Source: Curtobacterium sp. 458 (GTDB lineage: Bacteria; Actinomycetota; Actinomycetes; Actinomycetales; Microbacteriaceae). Taken from it: DNA of 64,000 bases. Positions 41,453-49,687 of the stretch are shown one piece after another. Position numbers and translations under genes: made by a program. The notes below the pieces were generated by a model. It was not told the origin of the DNA. It made no database searches and saw only the letters and a program-made list of their open reading frames with translations. The stretch spans positions 1,004,072 through 1,068,071 of the forward strand of contig NZ_CP129104.1 of the NCBI RefSeq assembly GCF_030406605.1, read 5' to 3'. Numbering within the stretch: the first letter of the stretch is position 1; each line of letters begins with the position of its first letter.

Positions 41453-42127
41453 ATGGCGGACCGGACGCGGACGATGACCGCACCGCTCGGACTCACCTTG
41501 ACGGTGGTGCCGGGGGCGACACCCGGCGACTCGACGTTGGTCGTGCTGCACGGCTCCGACGGTCGTGAGACGGACCTCCTGCCGTTCGCGGCCCGAGTCG
41601 ACCCCGCAGGAGCGTGCATCGCGTTACGGGGTGCTGTCAGGACGGAGCTGGGGCATGCCTTCTTCGACCGACGACCCGACCGGACCTTCGACGACGACGC
41701 GGTGTCGGCACGGATCGCTCCGCTCGTGGACGCGATCGAACTGGGCCAGCAGACCGTCGGGCGAGCCCGGCACACCACCGTCCTCGGGTTCTCGAACGGT
41801 GCCGTCATGGCGGCCGCACTCCTCGAGCGGCGCCCCGAGCTGTTCACCGGCGGTGTCCTGCTCCGGCCCCAGGCGCCCTTCCGCTCGTCGCCACGCCGCT
41901 CGGAGCTCGCACTGCCCGTGCTCGTCATCGACGGCCGGCTTGACGCACGGCGCTCCACAGAGGACGGCGCGCGGACGGCCGAACGGTTGCGTAGGGCCGG
42001 GGCCGGCGTCGAGCACGTGACCCTCGGCGTCGGGCACGGCATCACCGACGAGGACGAGCGCGCCGTCAGGGACTGGCTCAGGAATCGGCAGCCAGCCGCA
42101 CCTGGTGGTGCTCCTCGAGCGTCGTGA
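41453..42127 (+). CDS. Alpha/beta hydrolase, phospholipase/carboxylesterase-like
   Basis: Predicted cytoplasmic esterase-like hydrolase of 224 residues. VVLHGSDGRETDLLPF (near 30-45) provides the oxyanion region, GFSNG (about 117-121) holds the nucleophilic Ser, DGRLD (near 165) and GVGHGI (near 197-202) supply Asp and His. It most resembles the carboxylesterase/phospholipase family (YpfH-like). The substrate is unknown. GTG at 41450 and ATG at 41474 are alternative starts. It converges on the SDR gene. Confidence 0.8.
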   Translation: MADRTRTMTAPLGLTLTVVPGATPGDSTLVVLHGSDGRETDLLPFAARVDPAGACIALRGAVRTELGHAFFDRRPDRTFDDDAVSARIAPLVDAIELGQQTVGRARHTTVLGFSNGAVMAAALLERRPELFTGGVLLRPQAPFRSSPRRSELALPVLVIDGRLDARRSTEDGARTAERLRRAGAGVEHVTLGVGHGITDEDERAVRDWLRNRQPAAPGGAPRAS

Positions 42128-42169
42128 ACTGCGTCGGCGGCCGGTCGGCGTCCGATGCGGTTCGGTGGC

Positions 42170-42916
42170 TCACCGGCCGCGCGGAGGCCTGACCGGCAAC
42201 GCCACCCCCGTCGCGTCCTCGAGTGCACGCAGCAGCTCGTCCTGGAAGCCGGCGTCGAGGACGGCCGGGTGCGGGTCCCGCTGCCGGTCGTGGAACCAGT
42301 ACCCGCCGCTGCTCGTCGCCGCCGGGTCGCTGATCAGGCGTTCCTGCGTGCGGTGCCCGAGTTCGAGGTCGTCCGACGCGCCCGCCCCGCCCATCTTCGT
42401 CGGCACCCACCCCGGATCGACCGCGTTCGCCTGCACCCCTGGCCAGCGAGCCGCGACGGCCGCCGCGAGCGTCGTGACGAACAGCTTGCTGTCCGAGTAG
42501 CTGTTCGTCGCCGACGTGCCGGACCAGTCGACGCCGGCCAGTCGGGCCGAGCCGCCCCGGTGCATGCCGCTGCTGAGGTAGACGTGGCGGGTCGGGCTGC
42601 CGAGGAGGGCCGTGAACAGGTAGGGCGCGACGACGTTCACGGGGATCACCGCGGGGCCGGAGAGGACGCCGGCGTTGTGCACGACACCGTCGATCGGCGG
42701 ACCCGCGTCGAGCCCGCGTGCGGCTGCGAGGACCGCCTCACGGTCGGCGAGGTCCACGACGACGAGGTCCGCTCCCCGTCCGGTCAGGTCCGCCACGGCA
42801 TCGGCGCGAGGGGCGGAGCGGGCGTGCACGACGACGTCGTGCCCGTCGTCGAGGAGCGTCTCGGCGGTCGCCCGCCCGAGTCCGTCGGTGGAACCGGTGA
42901 TCAGGAAGCGTGCCAC
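42170..42916 (-). CDS. Short-chain dehydrogenase/reductase
   Basis: SDR-family oxidoreductase of 248 residues. TGSTDGLG (about 7-14) is the NAD(P)-binding motif, NAG lies near 87, and YSDSK (near 146-150) holds the catalytic Tyr and Lys. The layout resembles WW-domain-oxidoreductase/retinol-dehydrogenase-like SDRs. The GTG at 42916 is preferred to the ATG 9 bases upstream because AGG would abut the ATG directly, while CAGGAT plus 7 bases leads to the GTG. Substrate not predictable. Confidence 0.8.
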   Translation of the reverse strand: MARFLITGSTDGLGRATAETLLDDGHDVVVHARSAPRADAVADLTGRGADLVVVDLADREAVLAAARGLDAGPPIDGVVHNAGVLSGPAVIPVNVVAPYLFTALLGSPTRHVYLSSGMHRGGSARLAGVDWSGTSATNSYSDSKLFVTTLAAAVAARWPGVQANAVDPGWVPTKMGGAGASDDLELGHRTQERLISDPAATSSGGYWFHDRQRDPHPAVLDAGFQDELLRALEDATGVALPVRPPRGR

Positions 42917-42974
42917 ACCACCCATCCTGCGCCGGCCCGCCCGGATGCGCCGGATCCGCAGGTGTCCGGCGATC

Positions 42975-43016
42975 GGACGGGAGGCTCGTGGCGGCGTCGC
43001 CACGGGCCTCCCGTCC
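42975..43016. repeat. Dispersed palindromic repeat, copy C
   Basis: A 42-base inverted repeat. The left arm GGACGGGAGGCTCGTGGCG pairs, with one mismatch, with CGCCACGGGCCTCCCGTCC around GCGT. It lies in the spacer between the SDR gene and the 61-residue protein. Confidence 0.75.
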
Positions 43017-43142
43017 GGCGGGTGGTCGCGACCGCCGCGACCGCCCAGCGCACGCGGATGGCCGCTTCGCGCCCTGCGGGGCGCCTCCCCAGGACCGCCG
43101 CGCAGGATGAGCGCACGGACAGACGACCGCGAAGGAGCAGCC

Positions 43143-43328
43143 ATGTCGGACACCAGCAACAGCAACCCCGAGGACACCGCCGTCCCCACGAACGACGAGG
43201 ACGGCACGGCCAAGTCCGGCGGCCTCGGCGACGACGCCACCATCCCGAACCACCCGGACGGCGTCGCTGCCGGGTTCTCCGAGACCGACTCGCACTTCAA
43301 CCCGGAGGAAGACCCCGAGCACGACTGA
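43143..43328 (+). CDS. Small acidic protein of unknown function
   Basis: A 61-residue hydrophilic protein, rich in Asp, Glu, Asn and Thr, without Cys or hydrophobic segments; probably disordered. AAGGAG (43133-43138) is well placed before the ATG. The sequence was not assigned to a family. The C-terminal GFSETDSHFNPEEDPE looks like a short conserved tail. It is separate from the acetyltransferase that begins 41 bases later. Confidence 0.7.
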   Translation: MSDTSNSNPEDTAVPTNDEDGTAKSGGLGDDATIPNHPDGVAAGFSETDSHFNPEEDPEHD

Positions 43329-43368
43329 GTGGTCCGTGGCGGCGGTAGGTTGCGGGCGGGAGGTACGC

Positions 43369-43971
43369 ATGGCCAACGAGCTCCGCACGACCGCCGCCGC
43401 GTACACGGTGCGCCCACTCGACGAGTCGACCTGGGATGCCTTCGAGGAACTCTGTTCGTCGAGCGCCGGGTACCCGAGCGGGTGCTGGTGCAACGGCATG
43501 CACGCCGAGGGCCTCACCCGTGACGCCGCAGCCAACCGGGAGCGCAAGCGGACGCGGGTCCTCGCGGGCACGACGCACGCGGCACTCGTCTTCGAGGGAG
43601 CGCTGTGCGTCGGCTGGTGCCAGTACGGCCCCGCGTCCGAGATCGTGCACATCAAGAACCGCCGCCGGTACGACCAGACGCAGGACGGCCCGTTGCCGGA
43701 CTGGCGCATCGGCTGCACCCACGCCCGGGCCGGGCACCGGCGTCAGGGCGTCGCGACGACGGCGCTGGAGGGTGCGCTCGACCTCATCGCTGCTGCGGGT
43801 GGCGGACGGGTCGAGGGCTACCCGGAGCCCGCCGGCACGGTGCCGGCCGGGTTCCTGTTCCACGGGGCGCTGTCGACGTTCGAGCGGGCCGGGTTCACGC
43901 GCGACCGGATGATCGGGAAGCACCGGTGGGTCGTGACGAGGACGGTCGAGCCCGCCGCGCAACCGGGCTAG
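43369..43971 (+). CDS. GNAT family N-acetyltransferase
   Basis: Acetyl-CoA-dependent acetyltransferase of 200 residues. The acetyl-CoA loop appears as AGHRRQGVATTAL (about 119-131), followed by helix and the strand near GRVEGYPEP. CWCNGMH (near 38-44) is a Cys-rich segment seen in a subgroup often seen near regulators. GGGAGG precedes the ATG at 43369. Substrate unknown. It overlaps the following convergent gene by 4 bases. Confidence 0.8.
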   Translation: MANELRTTAAAYTVRPLDESTWDAFEELCSSSAGYPSGCWCNGMHAEGLTRDAAANRERKRTRVLAGTTHAALVFEGALCVGWCQYGPASEIVHIKNRRRYDQTQDGPLPDWRIGCTHARAGHRRQGVATTALEGALDLIAAAGGGRVEGYPEPAGTVPAGFLFHGALSTFERAGFTRDRMIGKHRWVVTRTVEPAAQPG

Positions 43972-44339
43972 GGCCGCTGGGGCCGCTCGTCGACGAGGGC
44001 GACGAACCGGCTGCCGATCCCCTCGACCTCGTGGCGGGTGAAGCCGGCCGGGGCCTCGGGAGCCTGGTACGGGGCGTGGTAGTCGCACATGAGGTGGTCC
44101 CAGTCCGGCCACCACTTCTTCGGACGTGCATCCTCCGAGTACCCGCAGACGACGCACTCGAGGCGCTGCCACACCTGCTTCTTCCCGGTGCGGTTCGCCC
44201 GGGACTGCACGAGCCAGGCGGGCGGGTCCTGCTCGATCGCGGCGAGGTCGTCCTCGCTCATCCGGGCCGGGATGCCGTGACGGGTCGCCATCTCCAGGGG
44301 GATGTCGAGTCGGACGGCGGCCTCACGTCGCGAGAGCAT
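43968..44339 (-). CDS. Conserved protein with HTH-like N-terminus and zinc-ribbon-like C-terminus
   Basis: A 123-residue protein, not recognised by name. The N-terminus LSRREAAVRLDIPLEMATRHGIP looks like a short helix-turn-helix or helical hairpin. The second half has CVVCGYSEDARPKKWWP then LMCDYH, a CxxC-CxxH arrangement suggesting zinc binding. DNA or RNA binding is plausible. It converges with the acetyltransferase and overlaps it by 4 bases. Confidence 0.65.
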   Translation of the reverse strand: MLSRREAAVRLDIPLEMATRHGIPARMSEDDLAAIEQDPPAWLVQSRANRTGKKQVWQRLECVVCGYSEDARPKKWWPDWDHLMCDYHAPYQAPEAPAGFTRHEVEGIGSRFVALVDERPQRP

Positions 44340-44376
44340 CCGCCAAGGATAGGCCGCTCCGCGGACGCGGGCGGGA

Positions 44377-44922
44377 TCAGTGCCCGTCGATGGCGTGGCA
44401 CCCGCCGTCGAGCACCCAGCCGGCGGCCGACACCTCAGCAGTGCCGTCGCGCTGGACCGTCCCGACCAGGCACCCGCTCATCTCGACCTGTGTCTCGAAC
44501 TCGACGCGGCCGTCGTACTCGACGATCCAGGGGTCGGCCGCTCCGACGGTACGCAGGACCTCCGTGACGTCGGCGAGCGTCACCGGGGCGGGGAGCCCGG
44601 CGATCCCGCTGAGGGCTTCGGCACGCACAGCGGCCAGCTCGGCGGCCGCCTGCTCCCCGAGCTCCGTGCGCTCGTGGTGCCGCTTGTTGAGCGAGTACTG
44701 CGGCGGACTGTCCGCGCCGGGTCCGGCTCCGTCGCCCGAGGGTGCGTACGTCCCGGCGGCACCGGTGGGACCCGGGTCCGCGGTGGGACCGGCACCCGGG
44801 GCGGTGGAGGTCGCCGTGTGCGCTGCCGTCCGTGCGCCCTCGTCCCCCACCGCGCAGCCCGTCACCAGGCCCACCGCGAGCAGCATCCCGAACACCGTCG
44901 CCACGATCCGCCGTTCCCCCAT
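44377..44922 (-). CDS. Putative lipoprotein
   Basis: A 181-residue secreted lipoprotein. The signal peptide GERRIVATVFGMLLAVGLVTGC ends with a lipobox whose Cys (residue 23) would be lipidated. A Ala/Gly/Pro/Thr-rich linker (25-75) is followed by a folded domain (about 80-181). It contains Cys pairs in MSGCLVG and DGGCHAI, maybe a disulfide. Function unknown. The divergent DUF849 gene starts 93 bases away. Confidence 0.75.
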   Translation of the reverse strand: MGERRIVATVFGMLLAVGLVTGCAVGDEGARTAAHTATSTAPGAGPTADPGPTGAAGTYAPSGDGAGPGADSPPQYSLNKRHHERTELGEQAAAELAAVRAEALSGIAGLPAPVTLADVTEVLRTVGAADPWIVEYDGRVEFETQVEMSGCLVGTVQRDGTAEVSAAGWVLDGGCHAIDGH

Positions 44923-45003
44923 GCCCGCAGCCTGACAGGTCCGCACGGTCCAGAGCAGGACCGTCACCGCATCGTGACCCGCGCGGGTCGGGGGTGCACT
45001 GCG

Positions 45004-45009
45004 TACGTT
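45004..45009 (+). promoter_or_regulatory. -10-like element (TACGTT) of leaderless DUF849 gene
   Basis: TACGTT ends 6 bases before the ATG at 45016 and no Shine-Dalgarno sequence intervenes. Confidence 0.45.
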
Positions 45010-45015
45010 CGGGGC

Positions 45016-45744
45016 ATGGTCACGCACCTCCAGGCAGCACCGAACGGCGACGTCGACCACCCCGCGATGCCGAGGACACCGGACGAGATCGCGCGCGATG
45101 CCGCTGCCTGTGTCCGGGCGGGTGCGACGCTGCTGCACCTCCACGCGTTCGACGACGACGGCGTCGAGACACTCGCTCCGGCGCCGGTCGCACGACTCCT
45201 GCGGGCGGTCCGTGCCGCCTGTCCCGGCATCCCGGTCAACCTGACGACCTTCGCCGCGATCGTGCCGGACCCCGCTGAGCGTCTCCGGCTCATCGACTCG
45301 TGGACGGACCTGCCCGACCTCGTGGCAGCGAACCAGGGCGAGGACGGGATCGACGACGTGAGCGAGTTGCTCGCCCGTCGGGGCGTCGGCATCGAGGCGT
45401 GCGTGTTGAGCGTGGACGACGTCCACACGTTCCTCCGCAGGGGCGGGTGGTCGCGGTTCGCCCGACTGGTCGTCGAGCCGCTCGAGCCCGGACCCGAGGA
45501 CGCCGTGGCGCTCGCGGTGGAGATGGAGGAGGCGCTGGCGGCCGAGGACGTCGGGCTGCCGGAACTCCACCACGGGGTCGGCGCTGCGTCGTGGACGATC
45601 ATGCGGCGGGCCGCGGCGCGCGGACACGGCATGCGCACGGGCCTCGAGGACACCACCGCGCTCGAGGACGGGAGTGCGGTGACGTCGAACGCCCAGCTCG
45701 TGGCCGCCGCGACCGAGATCGCCCGGTCCGCCCGCGTCGGCTGA
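45016..45744 (+). CDS. BKACE (DUF849) family 3-keto acid cleavage enzyme
   Basis: A 242-residue protein of the beta-keto acid cleavage family (DUF849, Kce-like). Such zinc TIM-barrel enzymes split beta-keto acids with acetyl-CoA. HLHAFDDDG (about 41-49) carries the first metal histidines, and GLEDTTALEDG near the end resembles the family GLED loop. It is shorter than typical 270-310-residue members and begins late, so the first beta strand may be reduced. Substrate unknown. Confidence 0.75.
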   Translation: MVTHLQAAPNGDVDHPAMPRTPDEIARDAAACVRAGATLLHLHAFDDDGVETLAPAPVARLLRAVRAACPGIPVNLTTFAAIVPDPAERLRLIDSWTDLPDLVAANQGEDGIDDVSELLARRGVGIEACVLSVDDVHTFLRRGGWSRFARLVVEPLEPGPEDAVALAVEMEEALAAEDVGLPELHHGVGAASWTIMRRAAARGHGMRTGLEDTTALEDGSAVTSNAQLVAAATEIARSARVG

Positions 45745-45784
45745 CCAGCGGCAGACGGGGCACCAGCTCGGTCAGGCCCCCGTG

Positions 45785-46465
45785 TCAGTACTCGATCCGC
45801 CCGTTCCGGTCGTGGAACTCCCCCGTCGGCCCGTCCGGTCCGAGCAGGGCCAGCGCGACGGTCGCGTCCGTCCCCTCGGTCACGGTCTGGTGGCCGCCGA
45901 AGCCGTTGAACTCGGTCGCCGTGTAGCCCGGGTCGCTCGCGTTCACCCGGAACGTCGGCAGGTTCTTCGCGTACTGCACGGTCAACGCGATGAGCGCCGC
46001 CTTCGACGCGGCGTACGGCACGGCCGGCACGGGGTACTCATCGCGGCCGGGCGTGGTCAGCCACCGCGGGAAGCCGACGCCCGAGGCGACGTTCACGATG
46101 ACCGGGTTCGCAGACGCCCGGAGCTTCGGCAGCGCGGCCTGGGTCACGCGGACGACGCCGGTGACGTTGGTGTCGAGGACGGAGGCCATCGCGGCGGCGT
46201 CGAGGTCGTCGACGCCGAACGACGTCCCGAGGACCCCGGCGTTGTTGACGAGGACGTCGAGCTCCGGCAGCTCCGCGACCGCGCGGTCGACGGACGCCTG
46301 GTCGGTGACGTCGAGCTGCACGACGCGGGCGCCGAGCGCTCGGGCGTCGTCCCCGCGGGACGGGTCGCGCATGCCGGCGTACACGGTGTGGCCGGCCTCG
46401 ACGAGGCGGCGGGTGGTCTCGAGTCCGAGGCTGCGGTTGGCTCCGGTGATGAGTGTCGTGGTCAT
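45785..46465 (-). CDS. Short-chain dehydrogenase/reductase
   Basis: SDR oxidoreductase of 226 residues. TGANRSLG (7-14) is the cofactor motif, NNAG (near 73) and YAASK (near 148-152) hold the active-site residues. The gene diverges from the XRE regulator at 46568 with 102 bases between them; this pair occurs widely in Actinobacteria, where the regulator is thought to control the reductase. Substrate not predictable. Confidence 0.85.
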   Translation of the reverse strand: MTTTLITGANRSLGLETTRRLVEAGHTVYAGMRDPSRGDDARALGARVVQLDVTDQASVDRAVAELPELDVLVNNAGVLGTSFGVDDLDAAAMASVLDTNVTGVVRVTQAALPKLRASANPVIVNVASGVGFPRWLTTPGRDEYPVPAVPYAASKAALIALTVQYAKNLPTFRVNASDPGYTATEFNGFGGHQTVTEGTDATVALALLGPDGPTGEFHDRNGRIEY

Positions 46466-46532
46466 GCAACCAGCGTGCGCCCGGCACGTGGCGACTCCCA
46501 GGCACCGGGTGACGGTGGGACCGCCAGTACCA

Positions 46533-46555
46533 GGACGGACGGGAGGCGCGGGGCG
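46533..46555. repeat. Half copy of the dispersed palindrome
   Basis: GGACGGACGGGAGGCGCGGGG matches the left arm of the family. No right arm follows; the XRE gene starts 13 bases on. Confidence 0.4.
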
Positions 46556-46567
46556 AGGATGGTGGGC

Positions 46568-47416
46568 ATGAGCGAGTTCGCGAGTGTGCTGCGTTCCTGG
46601 CGTGACCGGGTGCGTCCCGAGGAGGTCGGCCTGCCGGCCGGTCCGGGACGGCGGACGCCCGGCCTCCGACGCGAGGAGCTCGCAGCGCTCGCCGGGGTCA
46701 GCGTCGACTACGTCGTGCGGCTGGAACAGGGGCGGGCGAGGAACCCCTCCGCGCAGCTCCTCGGCGCGCTCGCGACCGCACTCCGGCTCTCGACGGCCGA
46801 GCGCGACCACCTCTTCCGGATCGCCGGGGTCGCACCGCCGTCGCGACAGGTGGTGCCGCGGCACGTCACACCGGGCGTCCAGCGGATGGTCGACCGGCTC
46901 GGGGACGTGCCGCTCGCGGTGTTCACGGCCGCGCACGACATCGTGCTGTGGAACGACCTCTGGGCCGCGGTGAACGGCGACCCCGGTCACTGGACGGGTC
47001 TCGAGGGCAACCTCGTGTGGCGGCACTTCATGCACGGGCACGACGGCACCGACTGGGACGACGAGCACCAGGAGGAGTTCTCCAGCGACCTCGTGGCCGA
47101 CCTCCGTGCCGCGACCGGTCGTTACCCTGCCGACCGCGACCTCGCCGCCCTCGTGGCGCGGTTGCGTCGGGATTCGCCGGAGTTCGAGCGGCGTTGGGAC
47201 ACCGGTCGGGTCGCCGAGCACCGGGCGAGCCGGAAGCGCGTGCACACGCCGGTCGGGTCGATCGAGGTCGACTGCGACGTGCTCACCGTCCCCGGCGGTG
47301 ACCTCCGCGTCGTCGTCTACACGACCGTCCCGGGTTCCGACGACGACGCGAAGCTCGACCTGCTCCGCGTCACGGGCCTCCAGGACCTCGCTCCGGAGCA
47401 CCCCGTGACACGATGA
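46568..47416 (+). CDS. XRE-family regulator with MmyB-like ligand domain
   Basis: A 282-residue transcription factor. The N-terminal helix-turn-helix (about 25-75; GLRREELAALAGVSVDYV, LEQGRARNPS) is followed by an MmyB-like C-terminal domain (about 105-270), a PAS-like fold with FTAAHDIVLWNDLW. It probably binds the shared promoter with the divergent SDR gene. ATG at 46568 is preceded by a GAGGAT box 7 bases upstream, so the transcript may be leaderless. Confidence 0.88.
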   Translation: MSEFASVLRSWRDRVRPEEVGLPAGPGRRTPGLRREELAALAGVSVDYVVRLEQGRARNPSAQLLGALATALRLSTAERDHLFRIAGVAPPSRQVVPRHVTPGVQRMVDRLGDVPLAVFTAAHDIVLWNDLWAAVNGDPGHWTGLEGNLVWRHFMHGHDGTDWDDEHQEEFSSDLVADLRAATGRYPADRDLAALVARLRRDSPEFERRWDTGRVAEHRASRKRVHTPVGSIEVDCDVLTVPGGDLRVVVYTTVPGSDDDAKLDLLRVTGLQDLAPEHPVTR

Positions 47417-47420
47417 CCAG

Positions 47421-47846
47421 GTGTCCGGACCCCACCACGACGTCCTGATCGCCGCCGCCGAGGCCGTGGTCTCCCCCACGTGGAGCGAACGTGCCGTGCT
47501 GGCCTGCCTCCGCAAGCTGCGCGACGGCGGCCCGACCGAATGGCGGTCGATCACCGTGCACGACGCCTGGCCCCTGCAGGACGCGGAGGGCTTCTGTGTC
47601 GTCTACTCCTGGCCGGGACTCGGACCGGTCGGCCTCCGGGCCGCCCTCGCGGGCAGTCGCGACGCACCGCTCTGGATCGACGGTGCGTACTCGGAGCCCT
47701 TCGCCGGTGGCGAGCCCACCGCCGAGCAGTTCGGGTGGGAGATCGCCGACTTCGCGGTCGCAGAGCCGCTGGGAACGAGGGCGGACCACCTGGTCGTCGA
47801 CCGTGCCGGGGTCGGCTGGTGGGGTGTCGCGCCGCTCCCCGTCTGA
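47421..47846 (+). CDS. Hypothetical protein
   Basis: A 141-residue protein starting at GTG 4 bases after the regulator's stop, so probably cotranscribed with it. It is rich in Trp (VVYSWPGLGPVG, GWEIADFAVAE, GVGWWGVAPL) and has no signal peptide or membrane helix. Not recognised. The close spacing suggests a partner of the XRE regulator. Confidence 0.65.
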   Translation: MSGPHHDVLIAAAEAVVSPTWSERAVLACLRKLRDGGPTEWRSITVHDAWPLQDAEGFCVVYSWPGLGPVGLRAALAGSRDAPLWIDGAYSEPFAGGEPTAEQFGWEIADFAVAEPLGTRADHLVVDRAGVGWWGVAPLPV

Positions 47847-47847
47847 C

Positions 47848-47889
47848 GGCCTGGAGGCCCGTGGCGGCGCCGCCACGTGCCTCCAGGCC
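47848..47889. repeat. Dispersed palindromic repeat, copy E
   Basis: A 42-base inverted repeat: arm GGCCTGGAGGCCCGTGGCG pairs with CGCCACGTGCCTCCAGGCC around GCGC with one mismatch. It starts two bases after the stop of the preceding gene and lies between two convergent genes, where it could act as a terminator. Confidence 0.75.
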
Positions 47890-47908
47890 GGTGCGCGCCC
47901 GCTCCGGA

Positions 47909-48574
47909 TCAGGTGATGACGACCTGCGCGTTGACGAGGATCTCGTGGAGGTCGTCGCGCAGCACCTCGCGGGACGGCACGTCGATCTGCACGGTCAGGG
48001 CGACCCCGGGCCGAGCGAACGCACGGGCGACCGTCGCGGTCCAGGTGCCGTCGGCCTGTCCCGCGATCGACAGGAACTGCGCCGTGCCGCCGCCGGCCGT
48101 GGGCAGGAGTTGCTCCTCGAGCCCCTCGACCGGAGCGCCGGACGCCCGGAAGAGCTGTTCGGTCGCGGCACGGTCGCCCATCGTCGGATCGAGGCCGGTG
48201 ACCCGCTGCTGCGTGACCGTCGCCACGGCGCCGTCCGACCGGGTGTACTCGGTCGAGCCGGTGCTCGGGTCGGAGCGGGTGAGCTGCCACTCATCCAGTG
48301 ACGACACGGAGACGCCGAACGCGGGCAGGCGGGTCGACGAGAGCTCCGCGCCGTCCTCGAAGGTCAGGTCCTCCGGCTGCGCTCCCGCAGCGGTGCCGCC
48401 GACCCCGTCCGAGGCGTCGGCCGTCGGTGTGGGCGTCGACGTCGGGCTCGGTGCGGCCGTGCGCGGGGCTCCCGCAGCGTCGCCCGCGTCGGTGTCGGTG
48501 GTGCTGCACCCGGTCAGCGCGAGTGCGCCGACGACGAGCGCGGCGACGGAGGTGGTCGTCCTGGACAGCGTCAT
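47909..48574 (-). CDS. Putative lipoprotein with Ser/Thr/Pro linker
   Basis: A 221-residue secreted lipoprotein. The signal peptide TLSRTTTSVAALVVGALAL ends in a lipobox LTGC (Cys23). A low-complexity Ala/Thr/Pro/Asp linker follows (25-70), then a domain of about 150 residues (LPAFGVSVSSLDEWQLTR; VALTVQIDVPSREV) that resembles LpqN/LpqT-like lipoproteins. AGGGGGAA precedes the ATG. Function unknown. Confidence 0.75.
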   Translation of the reverse strand: MTLSRTTTSVAALVVGALALTGCSTTDTDAGDAAGAPRTAAPSPTSTPTPTADASDGVGGTAAGAQPEDLTFEDGAELSSTRLPAFGVSVSSLDEWQLTRSDPSTGSTEYTRSDGAVATVTQQRVTGLDPTMGDRAATEQLFRASGAPVEGLEEQLLPTAGGGTAQFLSIAGQADGTWTATVARAFARPGVALTVQIDVPSREVLRDDLHEILVNAQVVIT

Positions 48575-48729
48575 GGTGTGTTCCCCCTGTGGTCCCCGCC
48601 GGGCGCCCCTCGCCGCGGTGGGTCGTCCACGAGCATACGGACGGTCGGCTGCACGCAGCGGCCTCCACCGAAGGATGCAAGTCCGGGAGGTGCGTCCCTC
48701 CGCCGGTCGTCCGGAGCGCGGCGCGTTCC

Positions 48730-48735
48730 TAGCGT
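48730..48735 (+). promoter_or_regulatory. -10-like element (TAGCGT) of the CPBP gene
   Basis: TAGCGT ends 7 bases before the ATG. The spacer CGGAGGC also resembles a Shine-Dalgarno, so leadered translation from another promoter remains possible. Confidence 0.45.
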
Positions 48736-48742
48736 CGGAGGC

Positions 48743-49687
48743 ATGACGAACCACATCCACTCCGGCGCGGACCGGCCGGGCATCCGGGGCACCATCGCCC
48801 GGAACCCCCTCCGCGCGTTCTTCGTGCTCGCCCTCGGCCTGAGCTGGGTCGCGTGGGTGCCCTACATCCTGTCGCCGCACGGCCTCGGGGTGTGGGACGT
48901 GCACTTCCCCGAGTTCCTCGGCACCGCGCAGTTCACGGGCGTCCTGCCCGGGGCACTCCTGGGGCCGCTCGGCAGCGCGTTCCTCGTCACCGCGGTCACG
49001 GACGGCCGCCCGGGCCTCCGGCGCTGGGTCGGCCGGCTCTGGCGTTGGCGGGTGTCGTGGCGCTGGTACGCCCTGGCGCTCGTCGGGGTCCCCGCGATCA
49101 TCGTGGTGTCCGGGCTGCCGCTGTCCGGCGGACAGGTGCAGGCACCGAGTGCCGCGGCGCTGCTCATGCTCGTCCCCGGGCTCGTCGTGCAGGTCTTCAC
49201 GACGGGGCTGTCGGAAGAGCCCGGCTGGCGCGACTTCGCCCTCCCCCGACTGCAGGACCGCTTCGGACCGCTCGGCGCTGCCGGGATCCTCGGACCGCTG
49301 TGGGCGCTCTGGCACATGCCGCTGTACCTCAGCGACTGGGGCGGCTGGCCGGACGCGCACTGGACCGAGCCGCTCGTGTTCGCCGCCTTCACGATCACGT
49401 TCAACGTGGTGATGATCTGGGCGTTCAACCGCACGGGCGAGAGCCTGCCCCTGGTCCTGCTCCTGCACGTCGGCGTGAACAACACGATCTCGACGCTCTG
49501 GGCCGACATGTACCCGGGCATGACCGCCGGGACGATGATGCTCGGACTCACCGTGATCTCGACCGTGGCCGCCGCGGTGCTGCTCGTCGCGACGCGCGGT
49601 CGGCTCGGGTACGTCCGACCGGCAGCGACCGGCCTGCCGACGCCGTCCGCCCGCACCCTCGTAGGATCGAACGATGGCACGCGCTGA
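48743..49687 (+). CDS. CPBP family intramembrane metalloprotease
   Basis: Membrane protein of 314 residues with about eight helices. The CPBP motifs are visible: Glu-Glu in SEEPGWRDFALPRL (about 157-170), HMPLYLS (near 193), and the Asn-rich HVGVNNTIS (near 245). Such proteases act on prenylated or membrane proteins, though many members have unknown substrates. Its 3' end overlaps the histidine kinase start by 14 bases, so it is probably part of the same operon. Confidence 0.85.
   Translation: MTNHIHSGADRPGIRGTIARNPLRAFFVLALGLSWVAWVPYILSPHGLGVWDVHFPEFLGTAQFTGVLPGALLGPLGSAFLVTAVTDGRPGLRRWVGRLWRWRVSWRWYALALVGVPAIIVVSGLPLSGGQVQAPSAAALLMLVPGLVVQVFTTGLSEEPGWRDFALPRLQDRFGPLGAAGILGPLWALWHMPLYLSDWGGWPDAHWTEPLVFAAFTITFNVVMIWAFNRTGESLPLVLLLHVGVNNTISTLWADMYPGMTAGTMMLGLTVISTVAAAVLLVATRGRLGYVRPAATGLPTPSARTLVGSNDGTR
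49662..49667 (+). promoter_or_regulatory. -10-like element (TAGGAT) of the sensor kinase gene
   Basis: TAGGAT ends 6 bases before the ATG at 49674, lying inside the end of the CPBP gene. It allows leaderless transcription of the two-component system independent of the CPBP gene. Confidence 0.5.
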
